DNA of 64,000 nucleotides from positions 45,639,741 to 45,703,740 of the forward strand of contig CM041465.1 of NCBI GenBank assembly GCA_023213395.1. Direction: 5' to 3'. Positions within the stretch are counted from its first letter, which is position 1. Each line of letters begins with the position of its first letter. This DNA is from Cycas panzhihuaensis (taxonomy: Eukaryota; Cycadophyta). Shown here in pieces: positions 11,701 through 24,274 of this stretch. Position numbers and translations under genes: made by a program. The notes under the pieces are model-generated. The model saw only the letters and a list, made by a program, of their open reading frames with translations. It had not been told where the DNA came from and ran no database searches.

Positions 11701-14090
11701 GCTCAAATAAATAAATGAAGACATTAAATGTATGAATAACATAAAGTGGAAAATAAGTACTTTTCAATATATATGAATCCCTTAATCAAGGTAGGTGAGT
11801 AATGCGATCAAATATATATCTTTTGAGATAAAAGGTTTCTATTTGCATAGAACTAAATCAATTAATGATTTTATAAAACTAAGGATATAAATGCTCCTTT
11901 AAGGTTTTAACAATGCAAATTTGAAATATAATTATCTTTAATGATGAAATAATAGATAATCAATGATAAGGAGTAGCTAAAACAAAAATGAATAACCTTT
12001 ATCAATGTAAAATGCTTGATTATGAAAATTAATTAGCTATCCCTTTGAAGGTAGTAGATCCTTTTAAAAGTAGTAATGAACTGAAAGTATAAAGTATAAT
12101 CTTTGTTTTAGATGATAGAAATATCTAAAAAAATAACAAGTTTCTTATAAGAAATATAGAAAATGAACAAATAGAACACAAAATGTACTTGTTTGATTAA
12201 GTAGCTCCACTTAGCTTGAAGTACTGAAAAAACTAGCTTCTTACTACAAAAAAGGACTTGAAAATACAAACAAGGAATAATAGTAGCTTCAAGATTAAAT
12301 TGTTAGTAATTAATAAATTAGATGTAACCCTTTTTAGATTATGTAATACATAAAAAGTTATAAGATGATGCATATAAGGACTAAACAAGAAGCTAAAAGT
12401 AAGTAGCTTTAAACACCCACCAAATGAAGTTAGAATTGAGTGAAACCTATCTCAAACTGAAGAATATTAAATATCCTTTTCGATGGATTTGACCGTTCAA
12501 AAAACTAATTTCTATAACTCAAGATTTTAAAGAATAGTTAAAGAGACCCTTTTTAAGGCTTGAATAGGAGCCACAAGGCTAAAATATTATAAAAATAGAT
12601 TATAACTTTATGAAAAGGTATAAAAATACTCACTTATAAACTAAAGACCTTTTAATCTCACTTATTCCAAAAAATCTTGAAGAAAATATTTCAACAAATG
12701 TTAAATAATGAAGAACTAGGTTAGACTAGGTACTTTAACTTCACCAGCTTAAAATACCCATAAAATAGCTTCAAATCACTTGAAAAACTATATTAACATG
12801 AAGAGGGATAAATTAGCTTTCTATTAAATCTAACAATTTAGAAAATGGATATCAAACAAGAAAGTTATAGTGAAAATAGTGAAGTGACCTCTTTATGTTT
12901 AGCAAACTGGAAGCTAAAAAATTAGGTGACTTCAAACTACTAAAAAATGAGCGAAACGGATCCAAATCTAGAAAATAATTACACCATAATGTAGAGAATT
13001 GAAGAAACTTCAAACAAGTCTAGTTTTTTAAAAAATGGAATCCTGAAACAAAATTTATAAGTGAAATAGTTGAGATAACTTATTATAAAAAAATAAAAAA
13101 CATGTAGAGGCCATACGCATAGATAAAACTTCACGGAGCTCGTTCTCTTCATACACAACTTAGATTAAAACAAACTTTTAGAAAAGCTAGATATCCCTAC
13201 TATAGAGTCACCTCTAAAATTTCATAAAGATCTGATAATCATAGAGAAAGAATGAAGCAATTGATCTCAGGAAGGTCATGGAGAACGTATGGACTGCATA
13301 AAGGCCGTATAGCTCAGTGAATGCTTAAAAATAGACTAAAATTGCTTGGTCTAACTCGAATCAATCTTGCACCCCTATCATAAAAAGAGATCTAATAAAA
13401 AAAAGGGCCAAAATGAGCAAATGAGACAAGGGGCAGTGGGGTTTAATTGACAAAAAGAGTAGTTAAGCTTCCGAGAGAGATATCTCTTTGTCATAGCATC
13501 AAAAATTGAAACTATTGAATCTAGTACAGAGCTAACTCAGAGAGCTTCGAAATGACTGCTGACTTACTATGGTTTTGTTCATCATGGAGACTGCACCAAC
13601 TAATAAAAATTTAAGTTCCTTGACAAACCTTAAAAAATGATGAAAAAATGATAAAAACTTATAAAATATCAAATGAAATCTTAGTATAATTTTTTTAAAA
13701 AACTTGTTAGGTTGAGTATGCAACTATTATTGCATAAATCTAATGAAATATTGAGTAAATAAAGTAAATACACCAAAAAATACCCAAATATTTAATAGAA
13801 ATATGTAAAACTTATTAATAAAACTTTGTAAAATGATGAGATCTTGAATATTTTATTAATTATGGCTATGATCCTTCATAAATCTATAAAAATATAGATC
13901 ATTTTACACATATAACTCAAAAATAATTAATTTTTTAATGAAAATAATATAAAAACTACTAATAAGCTTTATAAAAAATGAATAGAACCAATATTTTGCT
14001 TATCGTGCATAGCTTTGATAACTCTTTGCTTTAAAACCAAAAGATATTTTTTCTCTTCAAAATAAAGGACTTCAACAAGCCAAAATCTAT
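11700..14090. other. Copia-C AT-rich leader without recognised genes
   Basis: A low-complexity AT-rich internal region with many short direct repeats of AAACTAGCTTC/AAGTAGCTTCAAA type. Short open frames here (for example 13532-13723, minus) are Phe/Lys-rich chance frames. No pol motif was found on either strand. Confidence 0.55.
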
Positions 14091-14170
14091 ACTCTCATAC
14101 CAAATGAAGGATATGAAATAAGATGCTCTGATACCAAGTGAAGGATATGAAACAAGATGCTCTGATACCA
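14091..14170 (-). repeat. Tandem primer-binding-site array (3 copies) of Copia-C
   Basis: Copies lie at 14091-14102 (ACTCTCATACCA), 14125-14136 (GCTCTGATACCA) and 14159-14170 (GCTCTGATACCA), spaced exactly 34 bp. The spacer AATGAAGGATATGAAAYAAGAT is repeated almost unchanged. The last copy lies 3 bp from the LTR start at 14174. Confidence 0.9.
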
Positions 14171-14173
14171 AAT

Positions 14174-14354
14174 GAAGGATTTGGATCATGGAGACAGAGT
14201 GGAGCAATGATCAAAAAATCAATCCATTATATTACATGAGCATAACCAAATATTACATTCAATCCAGTGTTTGAGAGCATGTACAAATTTCTAAATAGAG
14301 GTGGTGTCTAAAGATACCAGGGTTTGTCACCCTCGCAAATATATAGTTTGAGGG
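14174..14354 (-). repeat. Right (5') LTR of Copia-C, first part
   Basis: It matches 10645-10820 of the left LTR and is cut at GTTTGAGGG by Copia-B. The rest resumes at 21934. Confidence 0.9.
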
Positions 14355-14790
14355 TGTTAGAAGTATTAATGTTACTTTTATGTTATTATTTAAGTCACAT
14401 GTGTAATTTCTAATTTAAGTGATTCTAATGTTAAATGTTTATATGTTAAAGTTTAATATTATGTGGAAGGTCATTGAAATGCTAAACCGCACATTTCAAC
14501 GAACCTTTCTTGTTATTTATATTTTCTCTTAGATTCAAGGAGTTGATCCCTGGATTCTAGGAGGTTGTCCAAAAGCCTATTACAAGCCTAGTTTTTACTT
14601 TTATAGGTAGTTTTGATCATGGTATTGTATAGCATTTCTTCTTAATAAAATTCTAGATCTAGGAGGTGGTTTTTCTTCCCTAGAAGGGGTTTTCCACCTG
14701 TCAACCCTGTATACATGTGCATTGTCTCTTTCTCTTGTATCTCTTATGTTCCTGTGATGCTATGACTTTGTACATGTGCCTATTCTCACA
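14355..14790 (+). repeat. 5' LTR of Copia-B
   Basis: It has the same length as the 3' LTR and is nearly identical by eye. Differences are mostly single transitions. Confidence 0.95.
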
Positions 14791-14807
14791 TGGTATTAGA
14801 GTACAAC
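14791..14807 (+). promoter_or_regulatory. Primer-binding site of Copia-B
   Basis: TGGTATTAGAGTACAAC directly abuts the LTR. It has one change within TGGTATCAGAG. Only a single copy is present, unlike the arrays at other elements. Confidence 0.85.
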
Positions 14808-14929
14808 TTGACCTTTCAATACATAATTACATTTCTTAACTCAACACATGGTTAGCACATCAACATCTGATTGACACAATTATAAAGATTGATCATACAA
14901 GTCATAAACATTGATCAAGGCTCTCTCTC

Positions 14930-15960
14930 CTCTACATTTCATTGTCAAATGTACTATTTGAAAATGAAATGTGTATTCTTGTCCAAATCGTTGATCCTAA
15001 GCGCCCCTCTTCTACAATATCATGTCAAATCCATTCTGTGTTGAATACAAAAAATAACTTTCCTGCTCTCATCTCTAAACCTGTAATATTATTAGTTGAT
15101 CCATACTCTTATTTCAGCACATCATCTATAAAAGGGGCAGCAGAAGAACTCTTGGCAAGAGGTTATTTTCCCCCTACAGACTCTAGAGTAACATCAGCTG
15201 CCACTTTACTCCTAGTGAGCTATTTATCAACAAAAGAGAGTATATGTTGATCAGAAGATTACATGTTTTCAAGGCTGGAATTTTTCTTCTCTTGCTTCTT
15301 AATTCTAGATGATTTATTCTCTGATGCAATATTCTTATTTGAGACCTCATGAAAGTTACTAGATCCCATTGAAATATGGCGTTTTAGCCACTGTTTATCT
15401 ATAACAGATGTCTCTCGTCCAAATGTTTTTTGAAAGGCCTCATGAAGTTCTCGAATAGAAATATTGTCTAAGGAAACTTCCCTCTTGACATCACCAGGAT
15501 CTACCTTTGGAATGACTACAGCCTGAGAGGATAGGGATCCAAGGAAACTTCCCTCTTGACATCACCAGGATCTACCTTTAGAATGACTGCAGCCTGAGAG
15601 GATGGGGATCCACCTGAATCCTCTCCTTCTTCAGTTTCCTTTAAAGAGTCTAGACTCGACAAATTCAAGTCTTCAATACCATGAAGGAAAAATCTTTGTA
15701 TGAAGGAAAACCTATGTGAGAAGGGAGAACTTGTGTGTGAAGGAAGAACCAAACCCTCGTCACCGGCATTGAAGCATTCTGCTTAAGGAAACTCTAGTAA
15801 GCCATTGAGATGCCTCCATCCAGATCCTTGTAGTCACTTCCTCGAACCAGACGAAGACACAATCAGAGAACCATCGCTATAGATCTGTAACCAGCCACCG
15901 TCGAAGAGAAGCCACCACGAATAGATGAAACAGGTAGGGTTTCTACCCTATTCACCCCTC
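14930..15960 (-). pseudogene. Captured host-gene-like transcript fragment, antisense inside the Copia-B leader
   Basis: The minus strand shows coding-like sequence not typical of Copia. A GC-richer 5' part near 15780-15960 looks like an untranslated leader. It is followed by an acidic Ser/Glu-rich stretch (LKETEEGEDSGGSPSSQAA), then ISIRELHEAFQKTFGRET, SVIDKQWLKRHISMG and a Lys-rich tail (KSSRIKKQEKKNSSLENM). Further on (about 15240 to 14940) short frames continue with stops. A 71-bp tandem duplication (15470-15540 and 15541-15611) shifts the frame. I do not recognise the gene. The charged nuclear-protein-like composition and orientation against the element suggest transduction of a host sequence. 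Confidence is moderate because no homology search was possible. Confidence 0.5.
15470..15611. repeat. 71-bp direct tandem duplication
   Basis: Two nearly identical units start AAGGAAACTTCCCTCTTGAC at 15470 and 15541 and end GGATCC. They lie within the captured fragment. Confidence 0.92.
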
Positions 15961-16046
15961 TCGGACCTCAATTATTTTTTTATTTATTTTTCTTTTATAA
16001 GAAACATAACTCTATTGGGTCTGCGCTAAACCCCCTCTCCAAATAT

Positions 16047-16052
16047 ATATAT

Positions 16053-16088
<36 letters not shown>

Positions 16089-16343
16089 ATTAAGCCTAAT
16101 CAACCTTAGGATAAATCAAAATATTTTTTTTATTACATTACTTTACCCCCCTCTTATTATAATATATTACATTTAAACCCTTTTTTATAATATTTATCAT
16201 TACATTAGCCCCCCCCCCCCCAACCCACACTTTCTTATTAATTAATAAATTAACTCACCCCTTACTATCATGTAATACATTTATTACATTTACCCTTTTT
16301 TTTATATTTCTTATTACCTTAACCCCCCCCCCCCCCCCCCCCC
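16047..16343. repeat. Low-complexity cluster: (ATTT)n and two poly-C tracts
   Basis: A TTTA tetranucleotide run lies at about 16050-16086, a C13 tract at 16209-16221 and a C21 tract at 16323-16343, all in the Copia-B leader. Confidence 0.9.
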
Positions 16344-16349
16344 TTACAT

Positions 16350-17350
16350 ATACATCTTGAAGATTAAGAATAGTGCTATACCTAGTTTATGCAAATAGTC
16401 CATTTCTATTTGCCCTTAACATTAATGGCCTTCCTATTTTACCTTTAAGAAAATAGGATTTATATCTTCATAAGTGTATAGGAACCACAAAAATTAATTA
16501 AACATTTAGTTGATAATTAACGTAGTTGATCATGATTCCATGAACTTCTCTTAAAGAGCATTATTTTTTTTATGTTAAAATTAACCCTCTCTTACTATAT
16601 TTTAAAATTAAATCAAACCCCCCTATTACATTTGATTTACAAATCAATGTAATTACCTTAACGAATTAATATTTTTTCTTTTCAAACTCCTTGCTTTTTA
16701 ATCAATTCAATCTCTTTATTACCCCCCATTAAATATTTGGATATTAAAACCCTTTCTACACTTAATTTATATATTTTAATTATGCCATTTAACTTTCCGA
16801 TTCAAAATAAATAAAATCAATAAAACTCTCTTTTTTAATCAAATTAATATATCTTTAAAACTACATATATTTTCCTTTTCTGCATTATTATTTTTCTAAA
16901 ATTGTAGAAGACCTATAATAAACTTTACAAACTATTGCCTGCTAATTATTAACAGTTATTCCAAATCTTTTTAACTTATTCATATCTATTTCTCAAAATA
17001 ATAAAAAGTGAATCTAAATACTTTAGTTCATAAAGTATGTTTTATAAGTCTTAAAATAAACACTTATTTCGTTTAATAATTGAACAAGTAAATTATTTTT
17101 TCAAACATATTTCTTTAATTAACAAGGGGACTATTAAATTTTTTTTAGAAAAGGGTAACATTTAATTTTTTTTCGGGGAAGGGTATCTAAACAAATAACA
17201 ATGATTTTCAGTTTCTTAAACATGTCTGTGAAATGTTAAAAGGATTACTTTGATGCTTGGTAAATATTTTATGTGATTTTTTTTCATCTACATCCAAATG
17301 TTCTGACTTCTAATCATTCCTATTATTCTAAATATGGCACTAATGCCAGG
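16350..17350 (+). other. Copia-B leader, AT-rich, no gene seen
   Basis: AT-rich untranslated sequence precedes gag. No conserved motif was recognised on either strand. Confidence 0.5.
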
Positions 17351-17359
17351 AACAACCAC

Positions 17360-20300
17360 CTACGTTCTGATTCCAGTTTTAACCGACTTAAATTATGTCG
17401 ACTAGAAGAATTGCATATCCCATTAGCTTAAACAACAAAAAATATGGCGATATGTGATAGGTGAATTTAAAAAACCAAAAGATGAAACTACAGAGAGTTA
17501 TATAGTATATCTGATGAACTTATATTTAGTCTTAGGCAACATATTAAGCTCACTTTCACTAGAAATCAATCAACAGATTTTTAAAACAGATGACATAGCC
17601 ACTGTCTGGATAACTCTGCAAGAAAAATATGATAAGGTCGATACAAATCAACTGGCTATCTTAGAACAGCAAATGTATGACCTTACTTATGATGATTTTA
17701 CCAATGTTGAGGATTTTTTATGTAAAATTTAATTAATAAATAAAGACCTGGGTAATTATATTAAATCTAAAACTAAAGAAGGTGATATTGAATAAATAAT
17801 CACACATGCTAAAGATGACAATACACTCGTCTATCTTGCAATAAATAAATTGCTAAAATATTTTAATTTTTTTAAAACTACTAGATAATAAGCTAGAAAT
17901 CCTCTAATCATATTTAATCTGTTAACAAACTAACTGGTTAAACATTAAACAATATTGATTCAAACAGGCATATTAAAAGATCCTTCCGAAACTAAGTCAC
18001 AAAACAAAAATAAATAATAGAACAATTCTAATCCAAAATTTTAGAAATCTCATAGAGGTTTTCAATTTAATTTTGAAAATAATACTAAGTATTCTGGTCC
18101 ATCTAAACATCAGAATACTCCTAATCAATCATTTCCTAATCAGAATAATATAAATCCTTCTCATAACACTAGTTGTGCCTATTGTCATAAAGAGGTCACA
18201 CTATTGATGTTTGTAGAAGTAGAACAACTTCGGAGGCATGGAAAGCTTCTAAGGGATTGCAAAACTGACCTCAATCCCAACCTTAATCATGACATCAAAA
18301 CTGACAAACTCTTAATCGTTCTCTAATAGCAACAACTTCTACATTTGTTGCCCCAACTAATCAACCACCATACTAGATCCTTGACTTTGGTGCATCCCAT
18401 CACATGACTGGACACCAGAAAAATTTAACCACTTATCAATCTAAAGCAAACTCTGAAGAAGAGATTTCTTTTGGAAGTGATACCCAACTTAAAGTCAAAG
18501 GATTAGGTGATGTTACCTTAAAGGATTTATTAATAAAGGGCGTTTTCTACATACCTGGTCTATTACCAAACCTACTTTATGTTTATCAAATCTTCTAGAA
18601 AGACCTTATCGTCAAATTCTGGAAAGATAAATTTATTATTAAAGAGTGATTAAACAAATTTAGACATATTGCCTCAAGACCTATTGATCATAACATAGGT
18701 CTCTATAGTTTAACAAGTCTACAAAATAACAAAACAAATTTGACTTAGTCAGTAAACTTTGGCATGCACAATTTGGCCATACAAGTTATAGCAAATTGTA
18801 ATATATAAAAAAGCATAAAATGGTTCATGGTCTTCCACCCTTAAACACTGTTTATGGTGTTTGTGAAGCATGTATGACAGGTAAGCAACACATGGACCTA
18901 TTCCCACATAAAACACAATTCAGAGTGACTTTTCCACTTGAACTTGTTCACTCTGACATATGTGGACCCTTTTCATATAACATCATACTTTGGCTCTCGT
19001 TATTTTGTTACATTTATTCATGATTATTCAAGAAAATGTTGGGTTTATATGCTCAAAGCATGTAGTCAAGTGTTTGACACTTTCGTTGAATTTAAAATGC
19101 TAATTGAAAACTAATCAAACTAAAAAATTAAAATCTTTTAATCTGATAATACAAAGGAATGTTTAAGTGGCAAATTTATTTCTTTCTGTAAAATGCACAG
19201 AATTCAATTATAGCATTCTATTGCATACACTGCTCAGCAAAATGGTGTTACTAAACGTAAGAACCGTACTCCTATTAAGATGACTTGTTGCATGTTACAT
19301 GCAAAGAATCTTGACCTAAAGTTGTGGACAGAAGCAATTAACTACTCCAACTATCTTCTAAATCGTTTACCAAGTAAATGTCTACAAAATGTTACTCTAG
19401 AATAAAAATAGTCTGGATGAAAACCATCAGTCAATCATTTATGAATCTTTGGAACTATTGTGTGGGAACACGTCCTAAAAGAAAAATGCAATAAATTAGA
19501 TCCTAAGAGTTAAAAATACATCTTCATTAGATACAGTGAAGAAAGTAAAGCATATATACTCCTAGATCTAGTCACGTATCAAATTTTAATTTTGTGTGAT
19601 GTAATATTTGATGAAAATAGATCTACTTCAACCACTACTTATGTAGAACTTCCAGTTGAAAATCTGTTAACCAATGCATATTTGGTTGACCCCTCTGATA
19701 AACAAGCTGATCTGAAAATTATAGACTCTTTATCTACTCAAGTCTAGAATTGGACTCTATTCGAATCTACTGAAATAGATTCTTCCTTTCAAGCTAATTC
19801 GACAAATCAACCTGTAACTTCAGAAATAGTTACTAACAAACAACCTATTTAGGCAACGAAAATGCTTGCTGACGCTAAATCTGATGTAGATAATCCTTCA
19901 GATACCAGATGAACTCGTGCCCAAAAATTAATGGACAATAATGATCCCAGAACATTTAAACAAGCTAGCAACAATCATGTATGGCAGGATACTATGCAAA
20001 ATGAATTTAATTCTTTAATCAAGAATTCAACTTAGGATCTTATAACACTCCCACCTGGGAAAAATGTAGTCGATTGTAAATGGGTTTATAGAATAAAATA
20101 CAACTTAACAGGCGCTGTTGAAAAATATAAAGCTTATCTCGTTACAAAAGGATTTTTGCAAATATATGGCATAGATTATAACGAAACCTTTGCCCCTGTT
20201 GTAAAGATGAATATGATTAAAACAATTATTACTCTCATAGCCAAATTTAGGTGGAAAATCCACCAAATGGATGTCAAGAGTGATTTCTTAAACGGTGATC

Positions 20301-21410
20301 TCAAAGAAGAGATCTACATGTCCTAGCCACCTAGCTTTATTGATAATCATAATCTAGTGTATAAACTAAAGAAATCTATTTATGGATTAAAATAAGCTCC
20401 TCGAGCTTGGTATACTAAAGTTGACGATTATTTAATTCAAATTGGATACACTAGATGTATTAGTGATCCAAATCTATATTTCAAACATGAAAATAAAAAT
20501 ATTACTATTTTAATCATGTATGTTAATGATATCATAATTACTAGATCATCAACTGATAACATTCATTATTTAAAATCTACTTTAATGAATAAATTCAAAA
20601 TGGCCGATCTAGGTATCCTACATTATTTTCTTGGATTACAAATCTATTAATATGATTTAAAAATCATAATATCACAACTTAAATATATTTTAGACTTAAT
20701 TCAATGGTTTAACATGGAAAATACTAAATTTGTCTCTAATCTGTTACAATTAAGAGTTAAATTATCTATTGATTATTCTTCACCTTTATGTGACCCTACA
20801 TTATATAGACAACTAATTGGTAGTCTTATTTATTTAACTCATACCTGCCCTGACATTTCCTATGTTGTCGCTCTATGTTCACGTTACATATAACATCCAC
20901 ATGAATCTCATTGGAAAGCTGCTAAACATATATTACGATATCTTAAGTATACTATTTTTTATGGTTTAACTTATAATTTTTGTAATAAACCTATAACTTT
21001 AACAGGATATATTGATTCAGATTGGGCAGGTGATATAAATGATCAAAAATCTACATCAAGTCTAGTAAGAAAATGCAGGCACTAGCTTTATCAACGACAG
21101 AAGTTAAATATCGTGCACTTGTTGAAGCCAGCAAATAAGCACTTTGGCTCAAATCTCTACTAAATGAAATTAGTCTGTCTCTAAACTCTTCCATTGAACT
21201 TAAAGTTGATAATTAAGGTGCAATTGCCATTGCTACAAATCCAGTTTCATATTCTAGGACTAAACATATAGAATTACATCAGCATTTTATTCGTAATCTT
21301 GTTACTGATAACATTGTTTCCTTGTCTTATTGTCTAACGGATCTATAGGTTGCTGATATACTTATAAAGTCTTTAACTGAAGTAAAGTTTCTAAATCTCT
21401 GAGATCTATT
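17360..21410 (+). pseudogene. Copia-B gag-pol polyprotein
   Basis: Gag covers about 17360-18340 (EFKKPKDETTESYIVYLMNL, TLQEKYDKVD, LAILEQQMYDL) with a knuckle remnant CAYCHKE near 18176. Protease follows at about 18370-18600 (LDFGASHHMTGH, with Phe in place of Ser/Thr after the catalytic Asp). The pre-integrase and integrase core covers about 18750-19560 (CEACMTGKQH, FIHDYSRKCWVYM, AYTAQQNGVTKRKNRT). RT covers about 19930-20690 (CKWVYRIKYN, QMDVKSDFLNGDLKEEIYM, LGILHYFLGLQI). RNase H covers about 20960-21400 (DSDWAGDINDQKST). The RT active site reads YVND at about 20519-20530 instead of YVDD. The stop at 20393 replaces Gln in the GLKQAPRAWY motif. A frameshift follows near 21070. Confidence 0.9.
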
Positions 21411-21497
21411 AAAGATAAAATAAGTCTTCATCAAAAGGGGATCAGCATGATCAAGACCTTCTTTTTCTATAGTATAAAAGTTAACATTAAAGGGGGA

Positions 21498-21933
21498 TGT
21501 TAGAAGTATTAATGTTACTTTTACGTTATTATTTGAGTCACATGTGTAATTTCTAATTTAAGTGATTCTAATGTTAAATGTTTATATTTTAAAGTTTAAT
21601 ATTATGTGAAAGGTCATTGAAATGCTAAACTGCACATTTCAACAAACCTTTCTTGTTATTTATATTTTCTATTAGATTCAAGGAGTTAATCCCTGGATTC
21701 TAGGAGGCTATCTAGAAGCCTATTACAAGGCTGGTTTTTTCTTTTATAAGTAGTTTTGATCATGGTATTGTATAGCATTTCTTCTTAATAAAATTATAGA
21801 TCTATGAGGTGGTTTTTCTTCCCTAGAAGGGGTTTTCTACCTGTTAATCTTGTGTACATATGCATTGTCTCTTTCTCTTATATCTCTTTTGTTCCTGTGA
21901 TGTTATGACTTTGTACATATGCCTATTCTCACA
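21498..21933 (+). repeat. 3' LTR of Copia-B
   Basis: It is preceded by the polypurine tract AAAGGGGGA and ends CTCACA. The remainder of the Copia-C right LTR follows directly. Confidence 0.95.
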
Positions 21934-22079
21934 GAGGAAGAAGGGAAACTTCCTCAACCTCTAAAATTTAAAATATATTAAAATAATACTTAACTAAAGT
22001 AATACTTAACCTTACCTTCACATGTGTGCACTCACATGTGTAAATGGTGAGAGTGGGGTGATGAACATTAATCTCAACA
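21934..22079 (-). repeat. Right (5') LTR of Copia-C, second part
   Basis: It continues the LTR interrupted at 14354 (GAAGGGAAACTTCCTC...), ends CTCAACA, and is followed by the CAAAG target duplication. Confidence 0.9.
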
Positions 22080-22084
22080 CAAAG

Positions 22085-23202
22085 GGTAAACCTCAAAAGG
22101 GATTTAACTATATTTAATCTTTTTTACATTATCAAAAAGAGATTAAATTATATTTGATATAATTTAAAGTACATAAGCCCCCTAGTTACATTAGTGGGAG
22201 GCCACACGTAGTCTATAGGTGACTGGGGGCTAGTTTCAGAAGGGGCTTAAGTCCATCCTCTTTTAGATTTTTTCATAAAAGGGTACCTACATTGTTTCAA
22301 CCATATCTTAGCAATTGTAAGTCTAATTTTCAAACCATCTAGACCATCAGAAAGTAGACTTAAAACTCTATAGTTTAAGATCTAATTAAGCCTAATTTAG
22401 AGCCAATTTGCTAAATATGTAAGCTCCTAAATTTGATCTTAATATTTGAGTATTTTGAGTCATTTTTCTCAATTTTTAAAAGCTTATTTCAGGTTTTTTA
22501 AAGTTCTTATATTAGTTTTGTATAGGTGTTACTCTTGGAAGGTTAATATAATTCTCTCTTGAGCTTGACCCATCAAAGAACACTCTAAACTCATCTTTAC
22601 TTTTCCATTTGCTTTATTTTCATCTTTATTTTAGTTATTTATGCTTAAAAGGAACCTTGTACTTGTAAAAAACTCACTATAAAATTAATCTTTCACATTA
22701 AAAAGAAAAATTCCTAATTGAATCTCTTATTTTCAACCTTACAAGGGGAATAATTAGGAACCCTAAAGTTACCATACCATACACTCCATTGGTGTACTCT
22801 AATTTATTAAGAAAATCATTGGTTATTAGGTGTAATAGGTGACAAGTTGAGGTGTTGACCCTTTCTTGTTAGAGTTTGGAGAGCAGGTTAGATCTGAAGG
22901 GGGTGAATGTGTTGGTTAGATAAGTTCTCACTTCTAGATTTATCACGAGATATAAGTCTAGTGCAAGTGGGAAAATGAATTAGGGAAGTCTTAAACCTTC
23001 TTTGCAGCCCACGCACTAAGGTATATTGAGCATTTGAGCTCATATACTAGTATATTAGGTCTCTAGTTTTCCACTTGTGGGTAGGTATCAGTGTGATAGG
23101 ATAGCAAGAATATTTTTGGAGACCCTTAAATCTTAGAATCCTATATTAGTAGCCCCCTAGGTAGATACAAAAATTATTAAAAAAAAAAAAAACTTAAAAT
23201 CA
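22085..23202 (+). other. Copia-A leader, second part, conserved with the Copia-E leader
   Basis: No open frame is seen. Sequence from about 22740 to 23165 has an antisense counterpart at about 60650-61080 in Copia-E. Shared landmarks include GTTAGATNNGANGGGGGTGA, AAGTTCTCACYNCTAGAT, TTGAGCTCAYATACTAGTAT and AGGTAGATA. Two different Copia elements thus share this leader block. Confidence 0.65.
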
Positions 23203-23402
23203 TGACATCACAACTGTTACTCTCTAATAAGATTAAACATAATGACATTAATAATTTTATACCATGGAAAAAAATAAGTTTAAAATCTACTTATAATAAA
23301 TTTATTTTAGGCATATGTCAATAGAGATATATCCCTACCTATGCCAATAAAAGACCCTAACAATCCTACTATAACAATTTTACCTAATCCCATAGTCTTA
23401 GC
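23203..23402 (+). pseudogene. Copia-A gag, N-terminal segment
   Basis: It starts MTSQLLLSNKIKHNDINNF and continues with PWKKISLKST. It is cut at 23402 by Gypsy-B, and the frame resumes after 29739. Confidence 0.6.
23398..23402. repeat. Target-site duplication TTAGC (left) of Gypsy-B
   Basis: It is identical to 29735-29739. Confidence 0.95.
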
Positions 23403-24274
23403 TGATCCCAAAATAGAGCTTAATTGGTGAAGAAGTTAATTATCAACCTTTTCTCCTTGAGATCCTGGGAGTTAGTGTAGAAATCTCAATAACATCAAAA
23501 TAATAATGAGCCCACAAAAGGAAATTCTACATCAAATCATTTATTCTTGACATTGCTCCAAAAAGTATGAGGAGTAGTACTTTTATTAAACTATGAAAAT
23601 CTCCATTTAATTATGGAGAAATCAACTAGCAAAAGAATGATTAATTTACAAGGAATAAATGATACAATTATACCATAAGGGGGAATCCAACCCTCCAAAA
23701 TGCTTCTCTAAGGATGCTTCTTAAGTCTAGTCCAATATCTTTCACCTCTAAGAACCACCTCTCCAACTCATAATAGGGCTCAATTTATAGAAAAAAACCA
23801 AAATTACATGTTTAACAAGTGGCAATCATGCAAGTATCACCGCTAACCACCAGAATGCATGTTGTCTAACTGGCCTTCATGCAATTCTTAAAAGTTATGA
23901 CTTGTAACTAACCTTAACGGACTCCAATTTGTCTCAAATTTGGTACACATATAAGAACACATGTCCCCTTTGCTTTCTCAAAATTTTAGCACATTTGGAT
24001 ATCATTTAACTATATTTTTATTCATTTAATGATAATATATATTTGTTATTTTTCTGCTACCTGTGGGATTAATTTTATGTAAAACAAGGCTTGAACTCTA
24101 ATCAAATGATATTTTCTAAACCCCACCTTTTGTACACATGTAGTGGGATGTGTCTTCTTCCTTTACACAAAATTTCATATAATTTTGATACTATTTGGCT
24201 ATATCTCTTTCAGTTATGCCAATGCCTAGCATTTTTCTGCATCCTGTAAAGATATGGTAGATCCTCCTGGATCA
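23403..24274 (-). repeat. 3' LTR of Gypsy-B (left)
   Basis: It matches 28866-29734 over its full length. It includes the shared block CCTTTACACAAAATTTCATA near 24159. Confidence 0.96.

Larger units (their letters stand above)
14355..21933 (+). mobile_element. Copia-B: full-length Ty1/Copia element, youngest layer of the nest
   Basis: LTRs of 436 bp at 14355-14790 and 21498-21933 start TGTTAGAAGTATTAATG and end CTATTCTCACA. The flanks are GAGGG (14350-14354) and GAGGA (21934-21938), a 5-bp duplication with one change. The primer-binding site TGGTATTAGAG starts at 14791 and the polypurine tract TTAAAGGGGGA ends at 21497. The order is leader, gag, protease, integrase, RT, RNase H on the plus strand. 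The leader (14900-15960) also holds an antisense host-gene-like segment. The pol frame is the best preserved Copia frame in the window but has scattered stops and a mutated RT active site. Confidence 0.95.
10645..22079 (-). mobile_element. Copia-C: gag-only (non-autonomous) LTR element, split by Copia-B
   Basis: The left LTR is 10645-10975. The right LTR is 14174-14354 plus 21939-22079, interrupted by Copia-B. The target duplication is CAAAG. The polypurine complement (TTCTCCCCCTTAAT) follows the left LTR, and a three-copy primer-binding-site array precedes the right one, so it is a minus-strand element. Without Copia-B it is about 3.9 kb. Its only recognisable coding relic is a Copia-type gag (about 10985-11700). 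The remaining 2.4 kb is AT-rich leader without pol. This layout fits the class called TR-GAG (terminal-repeat retrotransposons with only a gag domain). Related gag relics lie at 41100-41830 and 47110-47850. Confidence 0.85.

Noticed and set aside
14091-14170. CRISPR-like regularly spaced repeats
   Set aside because: Only three copies, the spacers are repeated rather than unique, the repeat is a tRNA primer-binding site, and the DNA is plant nuclear.
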